43,040 nucleotides of DNA from NCBI GenBank assembly GCA_964525965.1, contig CAZGKA010000099.1:1-43040 (forward strand), written 5' to 3'. The DNA is from Methanodesulfokora sp964525965. Its GTDB lineage: Archaea > Korarchaeota > Korarchaeia > Korarchaeales > Korarchaeaceae. Shown in pieces: positions 1 to 8,351 of this stretch (positions are counted from its first letter, which is position 1; each line of letters opens with the position of its first letter). The position numbers and the translations under genes were made by a program. The notes below the pieces were generated by a model. It was not told the origin of the DNA. It ran no database searches and saw only the letters and a program-made list of their open reading frames with translations.

Positions 1-339
1 GCTGGGATTAAGTAGTTTGAGTATTCTCTCCGGAAGGCCAGGGAAAAACCCGCTTGGGGTCTTTATGAACCCATGAGTATCCACCAGAACAACCCCCTCG
101 AAAGAGAGGCTCTCCTTGTATATCCTGTCGGCAGCCTTCTCCTGGAGGTCCTTCTGTATATCTATGGGAAGCCTTCTCATTTCATCCCTGTGCCTTACAA
201 GACCTTGCTCCTTCGCTATCTCGACCATGTAGTCACCATAAATGGCTATCTTGACCTTATCCGGGTATTTGACCCTGAGAGCCTCCATGACAGTTGATTT
301 GCCGACTCCAGGAACTCCTATAACCAAGCACACAGGCAT
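1..339 (-). CDS. adkA: Archaeal adenylate kinase AdkA, C-terminus cut by window edge
   Basis: Adenylate kinase interconverts ATP + AMP and 2 ADP in the cytoplasm. Reading the minus strand from an ATG at 339 gives 113 residues open to the window edge. They begin MPVCLVIG and contain the Walker A loop GVPGVGKST at about residues 8-16, then a stretch with RHRDEMRRLP typical of the archaeal AdkA type rather than bacterial Adk. The remaining third or so of the protein lies outside the window. It follows secY by about 58 bp on the same strand, which is the usual archaeal order at the end of the spc operon. The assignment is firm from the P-loop plus context. Confidence 0.9.
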   Translation of the reverse strand, partial: MPVCLVIGVPGVGKSTVMEALRVKYPDKVKIAIYGDYMVEIAKEQGLVRHRDEMRRLPIDIQKDLQEKAADRIYKESLSFEGVVLVDTHGFIKTPSGFFPGLPERILKLLNPS

Positions 340-397
340 ATGTGCTGAGTCCAGGTCTTCTTAAAAAAGGATGATGGAAGAAAATTTTTAGGGGGGC

Positions 398-1792
398 TCA
401 TCTACCAACAAAGAACTTCTTGAGCCTCGGATAGATCTCCATAGCCCTTTCCTTAGCCAGAGCCTCGTAGAACGAAGCTACTATCGTTACAGCCAGCAAT
501 ATACCGCTTCCAGTCCCTAAAGCCCCGGAGAAATCGGCTAAAGCGGCCAGTAGACCTACCAACAATCCTCCAAGTATCGTGACGGTGTTTATGTAGTTCT
601 CAACGGTGCGCTTCATTATCTTGGTGCTCGCCCTCCTTCCCGGTATCACTATGCCCTGCTTCACCAGCTGATCCGCCACATGCGCCGCATCCATGCCTGC
701 GGTCATGACCCATACCTTAGCGAAGAGAACGCAGCCGAGAACCATGACCACCAGATACACCAAGGAGGCATCTGGCTTCAGGAACAGATATTCGGGGGAG
801 AAAGGCCTCTGCAGATAATAGGCTAGACCGGATACAGGGATCATAGAGCTGCCCTCGATCTTCCACGTCCCCAAGAAGTCTATTATCCACTTGAGGGCTC
901 CTGTGGCCGTGCTGCCCATTCTCATCCAGAGAACTCTGGACATCATCTCTATGTCTCCTATCAGAGCTGCAGCGAATATTATCGGGACGTTGCTCACGTA
1001 GAGCAACCTTATCGGGTACTTCATCTTTTGGCCGCCGACCATGGTGTGAGCTATCGGTATCTCCACCCTTATGCCATAGGCCCAGACAACTATAAGGAAG
1101 ACCACAAAGGTCGCCACGAGGCCCAGAAGGTTGGGCATCCCCGGCCTGTACACAGCCACAATGCCCTCCTTTATCAGGGCAGGTATAACCCCTATTACTC
1201 TGCCATTTGATGTGGTTAGAGGGGTAAACATTTCCCAGAGAACCCTTTGAGCGACTCCAGCCAGTATGAACAGACTTATACCGCTTCCTATACCCCATTT
1301 ACTCGTCAGGTCATCAAGCATCATGAGGAGGAAGCTTCCTATACATAATTGCACTATTATGAATAATTGAAGAAGTCCCCCGACAGGATATCTACCGAGA
1401 GCATACATACCGTTCTCTAACACTATGAAGAATATCGCTGCTACCCTCTGTGCCTCCTGAAAAAACCTCCTATCCTCGGGGTCTGTCAGATCCAACTTCA
1501 GGATGTTGCTTCCTATCAGGAGCTCCATGACTATACCAGCGGTGACCACGGGACCTATTCCTAACTCGACTATGCTGCCGGATGCTCCGGCAAATATCAC
1601 TCTTAGACCGGCTAGGTAATCTATGGTCTCCTTAGGAATGCCGTATATTGGAACTTGGGTGAGCAGATAGTAGAGTATCAGCACTATGGCGGTCCAAGCC
1701 AGCTTTTCCTTTAGGGTAGGTCGCTTGGCGGGCTTCTCAACCTCGGGGATCACATGGTTTATCTTGCTGAACAGCTCTCGAACGGCCTCCAT
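398..1792 (-). CDS. secY: Protein translocase subunit SecY (Sec61 alpha)
   Basis: SecY forms the protein-conducting channel of the Sec translocon in the cytoplasmic membrane. The 464-residue product has the family's usual length and about ten hydrophobic spans. A conserved early segment (TQVPIYGIP, residues about 46-54) precedes the plug region, and the cytosolic loop motif RVEIPIAH is near residue 245. The N-terminus (about 30 residues, VIPEVEKPAKRPTL) is cytosolic. It lies 11 bp after uL15 and before adkA, so it is translated as part of the spc operon, a standard coupling of ribosome and translocon synthesis in archaea. Nothing looks truncated. Confidence 0.97.
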   Translation of the reverse strand: MEAVRELFSKINHVIPEVEKPAKRPTLKEKLAWTAIVLILYYLLTQVPIYGIPKETIDYLAGLRVIFAGASGSIVELGIGPVVTAGIVMELLIGSNILKLDLTDPEDRRFFQEAQRVAAIFFIVLENGMYALGRYPVGGLLQLFIIVQLCIGSFLLMMLDDLTSKWGIGSGISLFILAGVAQRVLWEMFTPLTTSNGRVIGVIPALIKEGIVAVYRPGMPNLLGLVATFVVFLIVVWAYGIRVEIPIAHTMVGGQKMKYPIRLLYVSNVPIIFAAALIGDIEMMSRVLWMRMGSTATGALKWIIDFLGTWKIEGSSMIPVSGLAYYLQRPFSPEYLFLKPDASLVYLVVMVLGCVLFAKVWVMTAGMDAAHVADQLVKQGIVIPGRRASTKIMKRTVENYINTVTILGGLLVGLLAALADFSGALGTGSGILLAVTIVASFYEALAKERAMEIYPRLKKFFVGR

Positions 1793-1803
1793 AGGACCCC
1801 CCT

Positions 1804-2262
1804 TTATATCTGCAGGGCTTCCCCGCCGGCAGCCTTTATCCTCTCAATAGCCTTCTCGGAGAAATACTTAGCCTTTATCACCATAGGGGTACTTATTCTA
1901 CCTTTTCCTAGTACTTTGTTATATCCCTCCTTGGAGAGGTCAACCTCTATGACGCCATCCTCCCTGCGCGTGGCGGAACCCCTCTCCAAGAACTTGTCTA
2001 GGTTCAACTCTATATCCGACAAATTTATCGCTCTTATCTCTCTGACAACTGCTCTCGGTCTCTTGAAACCTCTCCTACCCTTTCCAAAGTAATCTGGCCA
2101 ATAGGCAGTATACCACGTCCATCTGTGCTTGTGAGGCCCAGCGTTTCCAAAACCCCCTCTCCTTCCGCTCCTCCTGTGCTGTCTCTGAAGGCCATATCCA
2201 TGGAGCCTGCTGCCCCGCATCTTTCTAGACTTCTTCCTTCTACGAGGTATGAGGCTTGGCAT
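1804..2262 (-). CDS. rpl15: Ribosomal protein uL15
   Basis: A large-subunit protein that binds 23S rRNA. The 152-residue product starts with an extremely basic segment (PRRRKKSRKMRGSRLHGYG) and the Gly/His-rich GGFGNAGPHKHRW region typical of archaeal/eukaryotic L15 (L27a), followed by a globular C-terminal half ending in a KAAGGEALQI-like tail that matches the family. It sits directly after uL30 (1-bp gap) and 11 bp before secY, the standard archaeal order. No anomalies. Confidence 0.96.
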   Translation of the reverse strand: MPSLIPRRRKKSRKMRGSRLHGYGLQRQHRRSGRRGGFGNAGPHKHRWTWYTAYWPDYFGKGRRGFKRPRAVVREIRAINLSDIELNLDKFLERGSATRREDGVIEVDLSKEGYNKVLGKGRISTPMVIKAKYFSEKAIERIKAAGGEALQI

Positions 2263-2263
2263 T

Positions 2264-2749
2264 CTAGATCATCCTCCTCAGGAGAGCATTTATCTCAGAA
2301 CCCCTAAAACCAAGCTCCCCTCCGCTTGAGAAGGACTTCTTAGTGGACCTCTTAAAACCTCCCTTTGGAGGGGAGAGTCTGAAATAGGGCTTGATCCAGT
2401 CCAAGCGACTAAGCCTCACCTCACACGAATATATCTTCGAGGCGAGATCCTCCACGCCTTTGAACTCAGTATTCTCGGAGAGCCATCCGTCGGTTATTCT
2501 ATTTCCAAACTTCGTACAGCCCCTCCTCTCCAAGAGGAGCTTTATAGTCTCGAGATCAACCTCGCCGTATGTTGTGAGATCTTTCACCTTGAAGAGCATG
2601 CCCATGTAGGCAGGAGTGGACGGAACTATTGTGGCCCAGAACTTTCTCTTCAGATTAAGAAGGCGGAGAGTGTCCTCCATGTCATATCTGACGCCGACTC
2701 TGCCCCTTATCCTGACGACGGCCATGGGCTTTAGTCCATTTCCGGACAT
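2264..2749 (-). CDS. rpl30: Ribosomal protein uL30
   Basis: A large-subunit protein. I place the start at the ATG at 2749 (MSGNGLKPMAVVRIRG, 161 residues) because a strong Shine-Dalgarno sequence, GGGAGGTG, lies 6 bases before it. The longer reading frame from 2791 would overlap uS5. The segment AVVRIRGRVGV starts the ferredoxin-like L30 fold, and the archaeal C-terminal extension contains the conserved FRLSPPKGGF motif near residue 130. It sits between uS5 and uL15 as in other archaeal spc operons. Confidence 0.94.
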   Translation of the reverse strand: MSGNGLKPMAVVRIRGRVGVRYDMEDTLRLLNLKRKFWATIVPSTPAYMGMLFKVKDLTTYGEVDLETIKLLLERRGCTKFGNRITDGWLSENTEFKGVEDLASKIYSCEVRLSRLDWIKPYFRLSPPKGGFKRSTKKSFSSGGELGFRGSEINALLRRMI

Positions 2750-2775
2750 GTGGAACACCTCCCACTCAGTTCTGT

Positions 2776-3411
2776 TCAGAGGGTTCTCCAATCGTCAGGC
2801 AGGTTCATCGCCATGAGCCTCTTTAGAGCGTCATAGACGGCAAAGGCGTAGTTCATCCTGTTCTTGGTCATGCCCTTGGAGAATATCCTTATGTCCTTTA
2901 TACCCGCTAAAGAGAGAATTATCTTGGCGGTGTCGTTACAGGCAAGTCCGAGACCTCTGGGGGCAGGCATCAGAGTGACCCGAACGGATCCAGACTTTCC
3001 GGTTACCTCCGCCGGGATGGAGTGGGGTTTTCCACATCCACACTCCCAAGAGCCGCATCCTTTTCGGACCTTTATTATGTTGAGCTTAGCCGCCTTTATT
3101 GCATCTCCGAAGGCTGTTCTGAACTCTCGTCCCTTGCCTTTGCCTATTCCTATGTAGTTCTCTCCATCCCCAATCACCACGACGGTCCTTATCCTAGATA
3201 TCTCACCGGCATCAGTTTGTTTCTGAACCCTTCTTATCTCTATTATCTCCTTTCTGAGGTTGGGGAGAAGTATGTCAACTATCTCAGGCTCCTTTATCGG
3301 TATTCCTCTTCTCAGTATCTCATCCATCGTCTTTATCTTGCCCTCGGCGACCAACATCCCTAGCTTAGTCCTTGGGATCCATTCAAGGGTCTGAGGCGAA
3401 CTTGAACTCAT
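2776..3411 (-). CDS. rps5: Ribosomal protein uS5
   Basis: A small-subunit protein near the decoding centre and mRNA entry, important for translational fidelity. The 211-residue product shows the archaeal N-terminal segment (WIPRTKLGMLVAEGKI), the double-stranded RNA-binding fold with VVIGDGENYIGIGKGKG around residues 75-91, and the second domain with VRVTLMPAPRGLGLA. The length is normal for archaea (bacterial S5 is shorter). Its ATG overlaps the end of uL18 by 4 bp, so translational coupling is likely. Confidence 0.96.
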   Translation of the reverse strand: MSSSSPQTLEWIPRTKLGMLVAEGKIKTMDEILRRGIPIKEPEIVDILLPNLRKEIIEIRRVQKQTDAGEISRIRTVVVIGDGENYIGIGKGKGREFRTAFGDAIKAAKLNIIKVRKGCGSWECGCGKPHSIPAEVTGKSGSVRVTLMPAPRGLGLACNDTAKIILSLAGIKDIRIFSKGMTKNRMNYAFAVYDALKRLMAMNLPDDWRTL

Positions 3412-3998
3412 TTCTGACTACCTCCTTCAACCTTTATCTTCTCGAGGACCGAGTCAAAGTCCTCCGGGATCATTCTGGGGTCAGCACCCGCTTTCAGAAG
3501 TTCCGAAAACTTCGTTTTTAAATCTTCATCCGACAGGGAGGATGCATAACTTGCTATGTGCTCCCCCCTTATTCTCTCCTCGCTGGGGAGGATCTCCTCA
3601 CCATGAGGAATGTCCACCCCTGCATCGAGAGCCCCCTTCAGCACGGCATAAATCCTAGACTCCTTGGTGGAGGGGTGCCTCCCTATGTCCAAGATGGCCG
3701 AAGTTATTCCCTTGTTTACAGCCCTGAGACCCGCTAGGTAGCCGGTCAGATAGGCAGCAGGTATGTTCTTCTTTGAGTGCTTCCATCCGTACCTGTCGAG
3801 CTCCTTGGAATATGCATGGCAGAGGACCCTGTCGCCCTCGGGATTATACTCGACGAACTGAGCTATTATATATCTGTTGGTCTTTCTGACCACCAGTCTC
3901 ACCTTGCCGCTCTTGAGAAGGGCGAGCCTCCTCCTGTAGTCGGTTTTACCCTCGCGCCTCCTTCTCATCGGAACCTTGTATCTCCCGGATTTAGCCAA
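3408..3998 (-). CDS. rpl18: Ribosomal protein uL18
   Basis: Binds 5S rRNA in the large subunit together with uL5. The 196-residue product begins with the basic KVPMRRRREGKTDYRRRLALL segment characteristic of archaeal L18 (eukaryotic L5), followed by the L18 fold with a VEYNPEGDRVL strand and ending in an archaeal C-terminal helical extension. It lies between eL19 and uS5 and overlaps the uS5 start by 4 bp. The identification is secure. Confidence 0.95.
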   Translation of the reverse strand: MAKSGRYKVPMRRRREGKTDYRRRLALLKSGKVRLVVRKTNRYIIAQFVEYNPEGDRVLCHAYSKELDRYGWKHSKKNIPAAYLTGYLAGLRAVNKGITSAILDIGRHPSTKESRIYAVLKGALDAGVDIPHGEEILPSEERIRGEHIASYASSLSDEDLKTKFSELLKAGADPRMIPEDFDSVLEKIKVEGGSQK

Positions 3999-4004
3999 TT
4001 CTCC

Positions 4005-4424
4005 TCACCCCTCCATAGCACGGATTATTGAGCTCTTCAGATGTGCAACGCTGTTGAAGGAAGCCAGCCTCTTGTAGTAATACCTGTACGTCTTGGAGTC
4101 TATCTTTCCTGAATCTCTGAGCTCCCTCAAGGCCCTCCTCAAGGCCCTTATCTTCCTTATCCACCTGGTCTTCCTAGGTAACCTCGAGTACTTACCTCCC
4201 TTCCTCCTCCCAGGACCCTTTCTTTTCTTTCTCATCCTAGCTCTTGCTCTGCTTACTCCTTTCTTTGGGAGGATCGTTATCGCTCCAGATCTGATCAGCC
4301 TCTCTATGTCCCTGCGGGTCACCGCTTCGCTTATGTCATCCAGCCTCTCAGGGTCAAATCTGACCCGGCTCACGCCAACCCCATAGAGGGAGGCAGCAAG
4401 CCTCTTCTGGTAGTCAAGCTTCAA
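4005..4424 (-). CDS. rpl19e: Ribosomal protein eL19
   Basis: A large-subunit protein shared by archaea and eukaryotes. The start codon is TTG at 4424, preceded by GGAGGTG about 6 bases upstream. The 139 residues are slightly short for the family (about 150) and contain the expected order: an N-terminal helical domain (LAASLYGVGVSRVRF), the extremely basic central linker (RARARMRKKRKGPGRRKGGK) and the C-terminal helix with RTRWIRKIRALRR-like spacing. It sits in an operon with eL32 upstream and uL18 downstream. Confidence 0.95.
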   Translation of the reverse strand: MKLDYQKRLAASLYGVGVSRVRFDPERLDDISEAVTRRDIERLIRSGAITILPKKGVSRARARMRKKRKGPGRRKGGKYSRLPRKTRWIRKIRALRRALRELRDSGKIDSKTYRYYYKRLASFNSVAHLKSSIIRAMEG

Positions 4425-4425
4425 T

Positions 4426-4833
4426 TCAGGACACCTCCACTGTACTTACATTTGCAAATCGCACGTTTAGAGATCTTCCGAGTTCTATTATCTGCTGTTT
4501 CTTTCTTCTTCCGACAGTTCCTGATATGTAAACTATTATCCTGTCAGATCCATACTTCTTGACGGCTTCGTCGAGCTGAGAGGGGTTCTCGACCCTTATA
4601 GGGATTCTACCGGACGGATGAAGCCCTCTTACTCTCTCCGGGTTCTTGTAACCTTTGCCAGGAAGCTTTGGTCTGCTCTTCAGCTTGAGTCTCTGTTTAT
4701 TGTCTATTCCTCTGGGCCTCCTCCAAGACTTCACACAGGCCTTATGCTGATATCTGGCCAGGTTTATGAACCTGGGTTTCTTCTTCCTGAGAATTCTGAT
4801 GAGCCTCTTACCCTCCTCAGGATTCTCTATCAT
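4426..4833 (-). CDS. rpl32e: Ribosomal protein eL32
   Basis: A large-subunit protein of archaea and eukaryotes. The 135 residues include the diagnostic segments FINLARYQHKACVKSWRRP (about residues 22-40), DNKQRLKLKSRPKLPGKGYK (about 44-63) and the GLHPSG element (about residues 70-75) of L32e. The start overlaps the uL6 stop as ATGA, indicating coupled translation. Length and motifs are normal for a single-domain archaeal eL32. Confidence 0.96.
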   Translation of the reverse strand: MIENPEEGKRLIRILRKKKPRFINLARYQHKACVKSWRRPRGIDNKQRLKLKSRPKLPGKGYKNPERVRGLHPSGRIPIRVENPSQLDEAVKKYGSDRIIVYISGTVGRRKKQQIIELGRSLNVRFANVSTVEVS

Positions 4834-5390
4834 GACATACCCTCCGGAACAACGTATATACCATCCTGGAAGACTCTCGGATCTTTTCTCTTTATCTTGG
4901 TGGCCTGCCTTATATTAGCAGCCGTCTGACACACATCCTCCTTGGAGATGCCCTCTATTATCAGTCTGTCATCCTTGACCGTAACCTTTACGTCCCCAAC
5001 TATCTTAGCTGTCCTCACGGATCTCTCCCCAAGGAAGTTCTTTATTAGGACCAGCTTCTTGGACTCATCAACCTCTACTCTTATCGGGAAGTGAGCGAAA
5101 GCGACTATCATTTCTCTCTTGAAGCCCTCGGTGACCCCCTTGATCATGTTCCTTATATGAGCGGCGCAGGTACCCAGGTAGGCCTTGTTGAACTTTCTTC
5201 TGTCGTAGGTGACCAGGCGAACCACATCTCTCTCCACAGTTATATCGACGAATTCGGGCATGTACTTCCTCTCAAGCTTGCCTTTCGGACCCTCGACGAT
5301 CACCCTATCTCCTTCAACCGAGACGCTGACTCCTTCCGGTATCGGAACCTCCTTTGAGAAAGATACAAGGGCAACCCTCGGATAACGCAT
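4830..5390 (-). CDS. rpl6: Ribosomal protein uL6
   Basis: A large-subunit protein with two tandem L6 folds near the GTPase-associated region. I choose the ATG at 5390 (MRYPRVALVSFSKEV, 186 residues) because the run GGGGGG lies 6 bases before it; an in-frame ATG at 5396 would overlap that Shine-Dalgarno run. The first L6 repeat carries VIVEGPKGKLERKY and the second VKVTVKDDRLIIEG. The C-terminal IYVVPEGM segment is close to other archaeal L6 proteins. Confidence 0.95.
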   Translation of the reverse strand: MRYPRVALVSFSKEVPIPEGVSVSVEGDRVIVEGPKGKLERKYMPEFVDITVERDVVRLVTYDRRKFNKAYLGTCAAHIRNMIKGVTEGFKREMIVAFAHFPIRVEVDESKKLVLIKNFLGERSVRTAKIVGDVKVTVKDDRLIIEGISKEDVCQTAANIRQATKIKRKDPRVFQDGIYVVPEGMS

Positions 5391-5402
5391 GAGCATCCCC
5401 CC

Positions 5403-5792
5403 TCAGTAACAGTACGCTATGAGAACTCCTCCTATACCTCTCTTCTTTGCCTCCCTGTGGGTCATCACTCCCTGAGGCGTTGAGACTATTAGAACTCCTA
5501 CGTTCGATGCCGGCAGGTATCTCCTCTCCCAGTACTCGAATTCGTCCTTCTTAACACTGAACCTCGGCTTTATCGCGCCTATCTTGTTAATTCTTCCGAG
5601 CAGCTTGACCTTGAAAGCGCCACCCCTGCCCTCTATGTACTCAAACTCTCCTATGTATCCCTCGTCCTGCAGTATCTTCAGGACGTTTCCCAGGAGTTTG
5701 GAAGCTATCCTTACGGTAACCTCTCTCTTACCAACCGCCGAGGCGTTGGATATCGCAGTAAGGGCATCCGCCAGTGGATCCAAGAGAGTCAT
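5403..5792 (-). CDS. rps8: Ribosomal protein uS8
   Basis: A primary 16S rRNA-binding protein of the small subunit. The 129-residue product begins with the archaeal pattern MTLLDPLADALTAISNAS and ends with the conserved GVLIVSTPQGVMTHREAKK and GIGGVLIAYCY segments that contact rRNA helix 21. The length matches archaeal S8 (about 130). It lies 11 bp after uS14 and about 12 bp before uL6. Confidence 0.97.
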   Translation of the reverse strand: MTLLDPLADALTAISNASAVGKREVTVRIASKLLGNVLKILQDEGYIGEFEYIEGRGGAFKVKLLGRINKIGAIKPRFSVKKDEFEYWERRYLPASNVGVLIVSTPQGVMTHREAKKRGIGGVLIAYCY

Positions 5793-5803
5793 TTGAGATC
5801 ACC

Positions 5804-5962
5804 CTACTCGTACTTCTTCCACCCCATCGAGGATGCTACCTCTATGAAACATAGCCTGCACAGGTAAAGGTCATACTTCCTTATTATTCCATAACCGACT
5901 CTTCCGCACCTTTTGCAGACGTAAGCACCCTTTCCCTTCTTCCTAACCTTCTTCTGACTCAT
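5804..5962 (-). CDS. rps14: Ribosomal protein uS14, zinc-binding form (52 residues)
   Basis: This short frame was read directly from the minus strand: ATG at 5962, stop TAG at 5804-5806, 52 residues. It begins MSQKKVRKKGKGAYVCKRCG, continues with GRVGYGIIRKYDLYLCRLCF, and ends GWKKYE. The two pairs C-x2-C (residues 16/19 and 35/38) form the zinc ribbon of archaeal uS14, which binds 16S rRNA in the head of the small subunit. A Shine-Dalgarno run, GGCTGAGGAGT, stands immediately before the ATG. Its position between uL5 and uS8 is the standard one. Confidence 0.95.
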   Translation of the reverse strand: MSQKKVRKKGKGAYVCKRCGRVGYGIIRKYDLYLCRLCFIEVASSMGWKKYE

Positions 5963-5991
5963 ACTCCTCAGCCCCCATAAAGCCCGAGACC

Positions 5992-6540
5992 CTATATAAC
6001 CTTAAGGTTCAGATGCTTCACGGCAAACGCTATGCCCTCCTCCTTAGTTAACCTATGTCTCCTAGGTACTCTGCTCCTCTTTATCCTCCTACGTGCGACC
6101 CTCATTCCGGGTCTCTCCAAGGAGACTATCACATCCATCCCGAAGACACCTATCTCAGACCTGTACTTCATGCCCGGTATATCAATGTGCTCCTTTATCC
6201 CGAAGGCAAAGTTACCGAACTCATCAAAGGAGCTGGCTTTTATCGTCCTCTGGACCGCTTCAGCAACCCTGTTCAATATATCGTAAGCCTTCTTGCCCCT
6301 GAGCGTAACCATGACCGCTATAGGAAGTCCTTTTCTTATGCCAAATTCCTTTATAGTCCTCTTAGCCTTTCTGAAGGAAGGTTTTTGTCCAGTCAACTCC
6401 TCCAGAACCTTGGCGGCTCTCTGCAGCTCTTCCCCTCCAGAGCCAACACATATGTTGAGCACTACGTGGCCGATCCTAGGACGGAGCATGGGGTTACTGG
6501 ACCAGAGCTTCTCGAAGCTTTCTAAACTTGTCACGCTCAT
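5992..6540 (-). CDS. rpl5: Ribosomal protein uL5
   Basis: Binds 5S rRNA and contacts P-site tRNA. The 182 residues carry the signature GHVVLNICVGSGGEEL (about residues 24-39), the LTGQKPSFRKAKRTIKEFGIRKG segment (about 48-70), and the NFAFGIKEHIDIPGMKY motif in the second half. The C-terminal basic region RRRIKRSRVPRRHRL is typical for archaea. It is in the usual place between eS4 and uS14. Confidence 0.96.
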   Translation of the reverse strand: MSVTSLESFEKLWSSNPMLRPRIGHVVLNICVGSGGEELQRAAKVLEELTGQKPSFRKAKRTIKEFGIRKGLPIAVMVTLRGKKAYDILNRVAEAVQRTIKASSFDEFGNFAFGIKEHIDIPGMKYRSEIGVFGMDVIVSLERPGMRVARRRIKRSRVPRRHRLTKEEGIAFAVKHLNLKVI

Positions 6541-6557
6541 CTAGATCGCCCCCGGCA

Positions 6558-7274
6558 TCAGGTCTTTATCACGGGCTCCCTCGCTCCAAGGACTATGACG
6601 TTCCTGGCCAGAGCCCTATACACCAGATTAGAGTCCTTAAGATCCCTTATCTCAATGAGATCAGCTATCTTTTCAACAAATCCTATATAGCCAGCTCTCT
6701 TACCCCCAACAACTAGAACTGGGGCCCCCTCCTTGAGAGGGAATATCTCCTTTATCTCAAATGATGGAAGGTTCATATGTATGGAATCTCCTACCCTGCA
6801 CTCGCCGATTCCGGAGGCCGGGTCCAGCAGGAAGTTCTTTCCATCATGAGTGGTTATCTGAATCCTTCCCCCCACGTACGTCGTCTTCCTTATGATCTTC
6901 GATATCTTATGATCGGCATCCTCTTTGGGTATCTCGACCAGCTTCAGCACTTTGTAAGGATCTGAGGTTATCCTGTAGTGCTTCTCTATCTCGGGTATGG
7001 ATATGACATCCATGAGTCCTACGGGGAACTTCGGGTCCCACCTAGGACGCCCGTCAACGAGGATTTTCCTCCTATGGATTATCTTCTTCGCCTCCGAGGC
7101 AGTATCTGCCAACTTGAGGATGTCCCTCACGACCAAGAGGAGAGGTATCGAGAGTCTCAGTGGATGAGGGCCTGGTCTCGGCTTGACTACCCACTTAAAG
7201 GTTCTTTTCTCCACGGGCCAGAATCCAGGAGCGGCAAGTCTTTTGAGCCTCTTGGCACCACCTTTATTGGCCAT
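6558..7274 (-). CDS. rps4e: Ribosomal protein eS4
   Basis: A small-subunit protein of archaea and eukaryotes. The 238 residues show an N-terminal basic patch (KGGAKRLKRLAAPGFWP), an S4-like RNA-binding region with KIIHRRKILVDGRPRWDPKF, and a C-terminal KOW-type segment (GAPVLVVGGKRAGYIGFVEKI). The length is normal. Its ATG overlaps the uL24 stop (ATGA), so translation is probably coupled. Confidence 0.96.
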   Translation of the reverse strand: MANKGGAKRLKRLAAPGFWPVEKRTFKWVVKPRPGPHPLRLSIPLLLVVRDILKLADTASEAKKIIHRRKILVDGRPRWDPKFPVGLMDVISIPEIEKHYRITSDPYKVLKLVEIPKEDADHKISKIIRKTTYVGGRIQITTHDGKNFLLDPASGIGECRVGDSIHMNLPSFEIKEIFPLKEGAPVLVVGGKRAGYIGFVEKIADLIEIRDLKDSNLVYRALARNVIVLGAREPVIKT

Positions 7275-7798
7275 CAGGATCCCTCCCCAACATCTTCCGT
7301 AGATTCTGAAGATTGCTCGGCCGATCCTCCAGAAACCTCCCCGGAGGTTTCTGGTTCTTTCTCCTCTTCTGATGTTTCGGATTCGCTTTCAATCTCCTCA
7401 AGAGCCTTCTTTATTTCTTCAGCAGGTGCCTTGGTCTTCCTCTCGAGGATCTTGAGTCGCATCTTGTCCTTCAAGTTTAGATCTATTATCTCGACATTGG
7501 AGGGGTGTATGGGAATGAATATCTCGGTGCCATCGGTCTTCTTCCTGGTGACCCCCTCCACGCAGATCCTGTACTTCTTCCTGTCCACTTTAGCCACTTT
7601 TCCTTCCTTGAACTTTATCTTGGGATCACCTCTGAGAATTCTAACTTTGTCTCCCTTCACCACGGGAAGAGACCTTACGCCATATTTCTCTCTGAGTTTT
7701 TTGGAGAGGTGAGCAGACATTATCTTTCCTCTGTGATGATAGGGTGCGTTGTACAGGTACTTTCTCTGTTTTGAGGGTTTTGCTGAGATTATCGCCAT
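7274..7798 (-). CDS. rpl24: Ribosomal protein uL24 with acidic C-terminal tail
   Basis: A large-subunit assembly initiator. Residues 1-120 are standard archaeal L24: the basic start SKQRKYLYNAPYHHRGKIMS, then the KOW motif (VVKGDKVRILRGDPKIKFKEGKV split over residues about 45-67). The last 45-50 residues are an unusual low-complexity Glu/Ser tail (EIESESETSEEEKEPET and onwards). Archaeal uL24 is usually about 120-150 residues, so the extension makes this one long at 174. A similar tail ends uS3 in this window. Confidence 0.94.
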   Translation of the reverse strand: MAIISAKPSKQRKYLYNAPYHHRGKIMSAHLSKKLREKYGVRSLPVVKGDKVRILRGDPKIKFKEGKVAKVDRKKYRICVEGVTRKKTDGTEIFIPIHPSNVEIIDLNLKDKMRLKILERKTKAPAEEIKKALEEIESESETSEEEKEPETSGEVSGGSAEQSSESTEDVGEGS

Positions 7799-7811
7799 TT
7801 TTCATCACCTC

Positions 7812-8240
7812 TCAAACCACTATAGCTGAGATGGAGCTCAGGACGGGCCACTTCTCTATAGCTTCCTTGGCTATCGGTCCTTTGACCTCGGATCCCTTCG
7901 GAGTAGCATCGTCGTTCACTAGGATGGCAGCGTTGTCCTCGAAACAGACCCACTGACCGGACTTTCTTCTGTAGGGCTTTCTCTGCCTTATTATGACCGC
8001 CTTGAGAGGTGTGTGCATCAGCTCGTACTTGCCCTGCTTCACGACCACGGACACCATGTCCCCCACGCTGGCCGCCGGTACCCTTCCTTTCCTTCCCTTG
8101 TAGCCGATGACGCCGATAATTTGTAGAACCTTAGCTCCAGTGTTATCTGCACATTTTACCTTGGCCATCACAGGGAGACCTCTAGATACCTTCGGTTTTA
8201 CTCCCTTGATCTTTCTTCTTCGTATTGACCTTCTGGCCAT
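7812..8240 (-). CDS. rpl14: Ribosomal protein uL14
   Basis: Large-subunit protein at the subunit interface. The 142 residues include the L14 signature around VKCADNTGAKVLQIIGVIGY (residues about 28-47) and the GDMVSVVVKQGKYEL strand. The N-terminus is a short basic archaeal extension (ARRSIRRRKIKGVKPK). It is the first gene of the minus-strand operon: a TATA-like box lies about 50 bp before the ATG, and uS17, which normally precedes uL14, lies instead at 23543-23902 on the other strand. Confidence 0.96.
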   Translation of the reverse strand: MARRSIRRRKIKGVKPKVSRGLPVMAKVKCADNTGAKVLQIIGVIGYKGRKGRVPAASVGDMVSVVVKQGKYELMHTPLKAVIIRQRKPYRRKSGQWVCFEDNAAILVNDDATPKGSEVKGPIAKEAIEKWPVLSSISAIVV

Positions 8241-8287
8241 CCCGATCTCCTCTTGTGTTAAACCCTACTGCCTCAACCTGAGTTGCC

Positions 8288-8297
8288 TATAAAAAAT
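8288..8297 (-). promoter_or_regulatory. TATA box of the uL14-to-AdkA operon
   Basis: On the minus strand the sequence ATTTTTTATA lies about 50 bases before the uL14 ATG. Archaeal transcription starts about 25 bases after the TATA box, so the expected leader is about 20-25 bases and includes the Shine-Dalgarno GAGGAGAT. The call is based on base composition and spacing only. Confidence 0.6.
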
Positions 8298-8351
8298 TTC
8301 AGAGGGAGGTCGATCAACTTGAGATTAAGGGAAAATGATTTTCGTGACCAT

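Noticed and set aside
717..1298. 193-residue open frame on the minus strand inside secY
   Set aside because: Shadow of secY in another frame; the composition (Ser/Arg/Gly-rich, no domain) is typical of a shifted frame and secY is certain.
6978..7712. 244-residue open frame on the plus strand opposite eS4 and uL24
   Set aside because: Antisense to two certain ribosomal genes; low-complexity Ser/Leu content comes from complementing the Glu/Ser tail of uL24.
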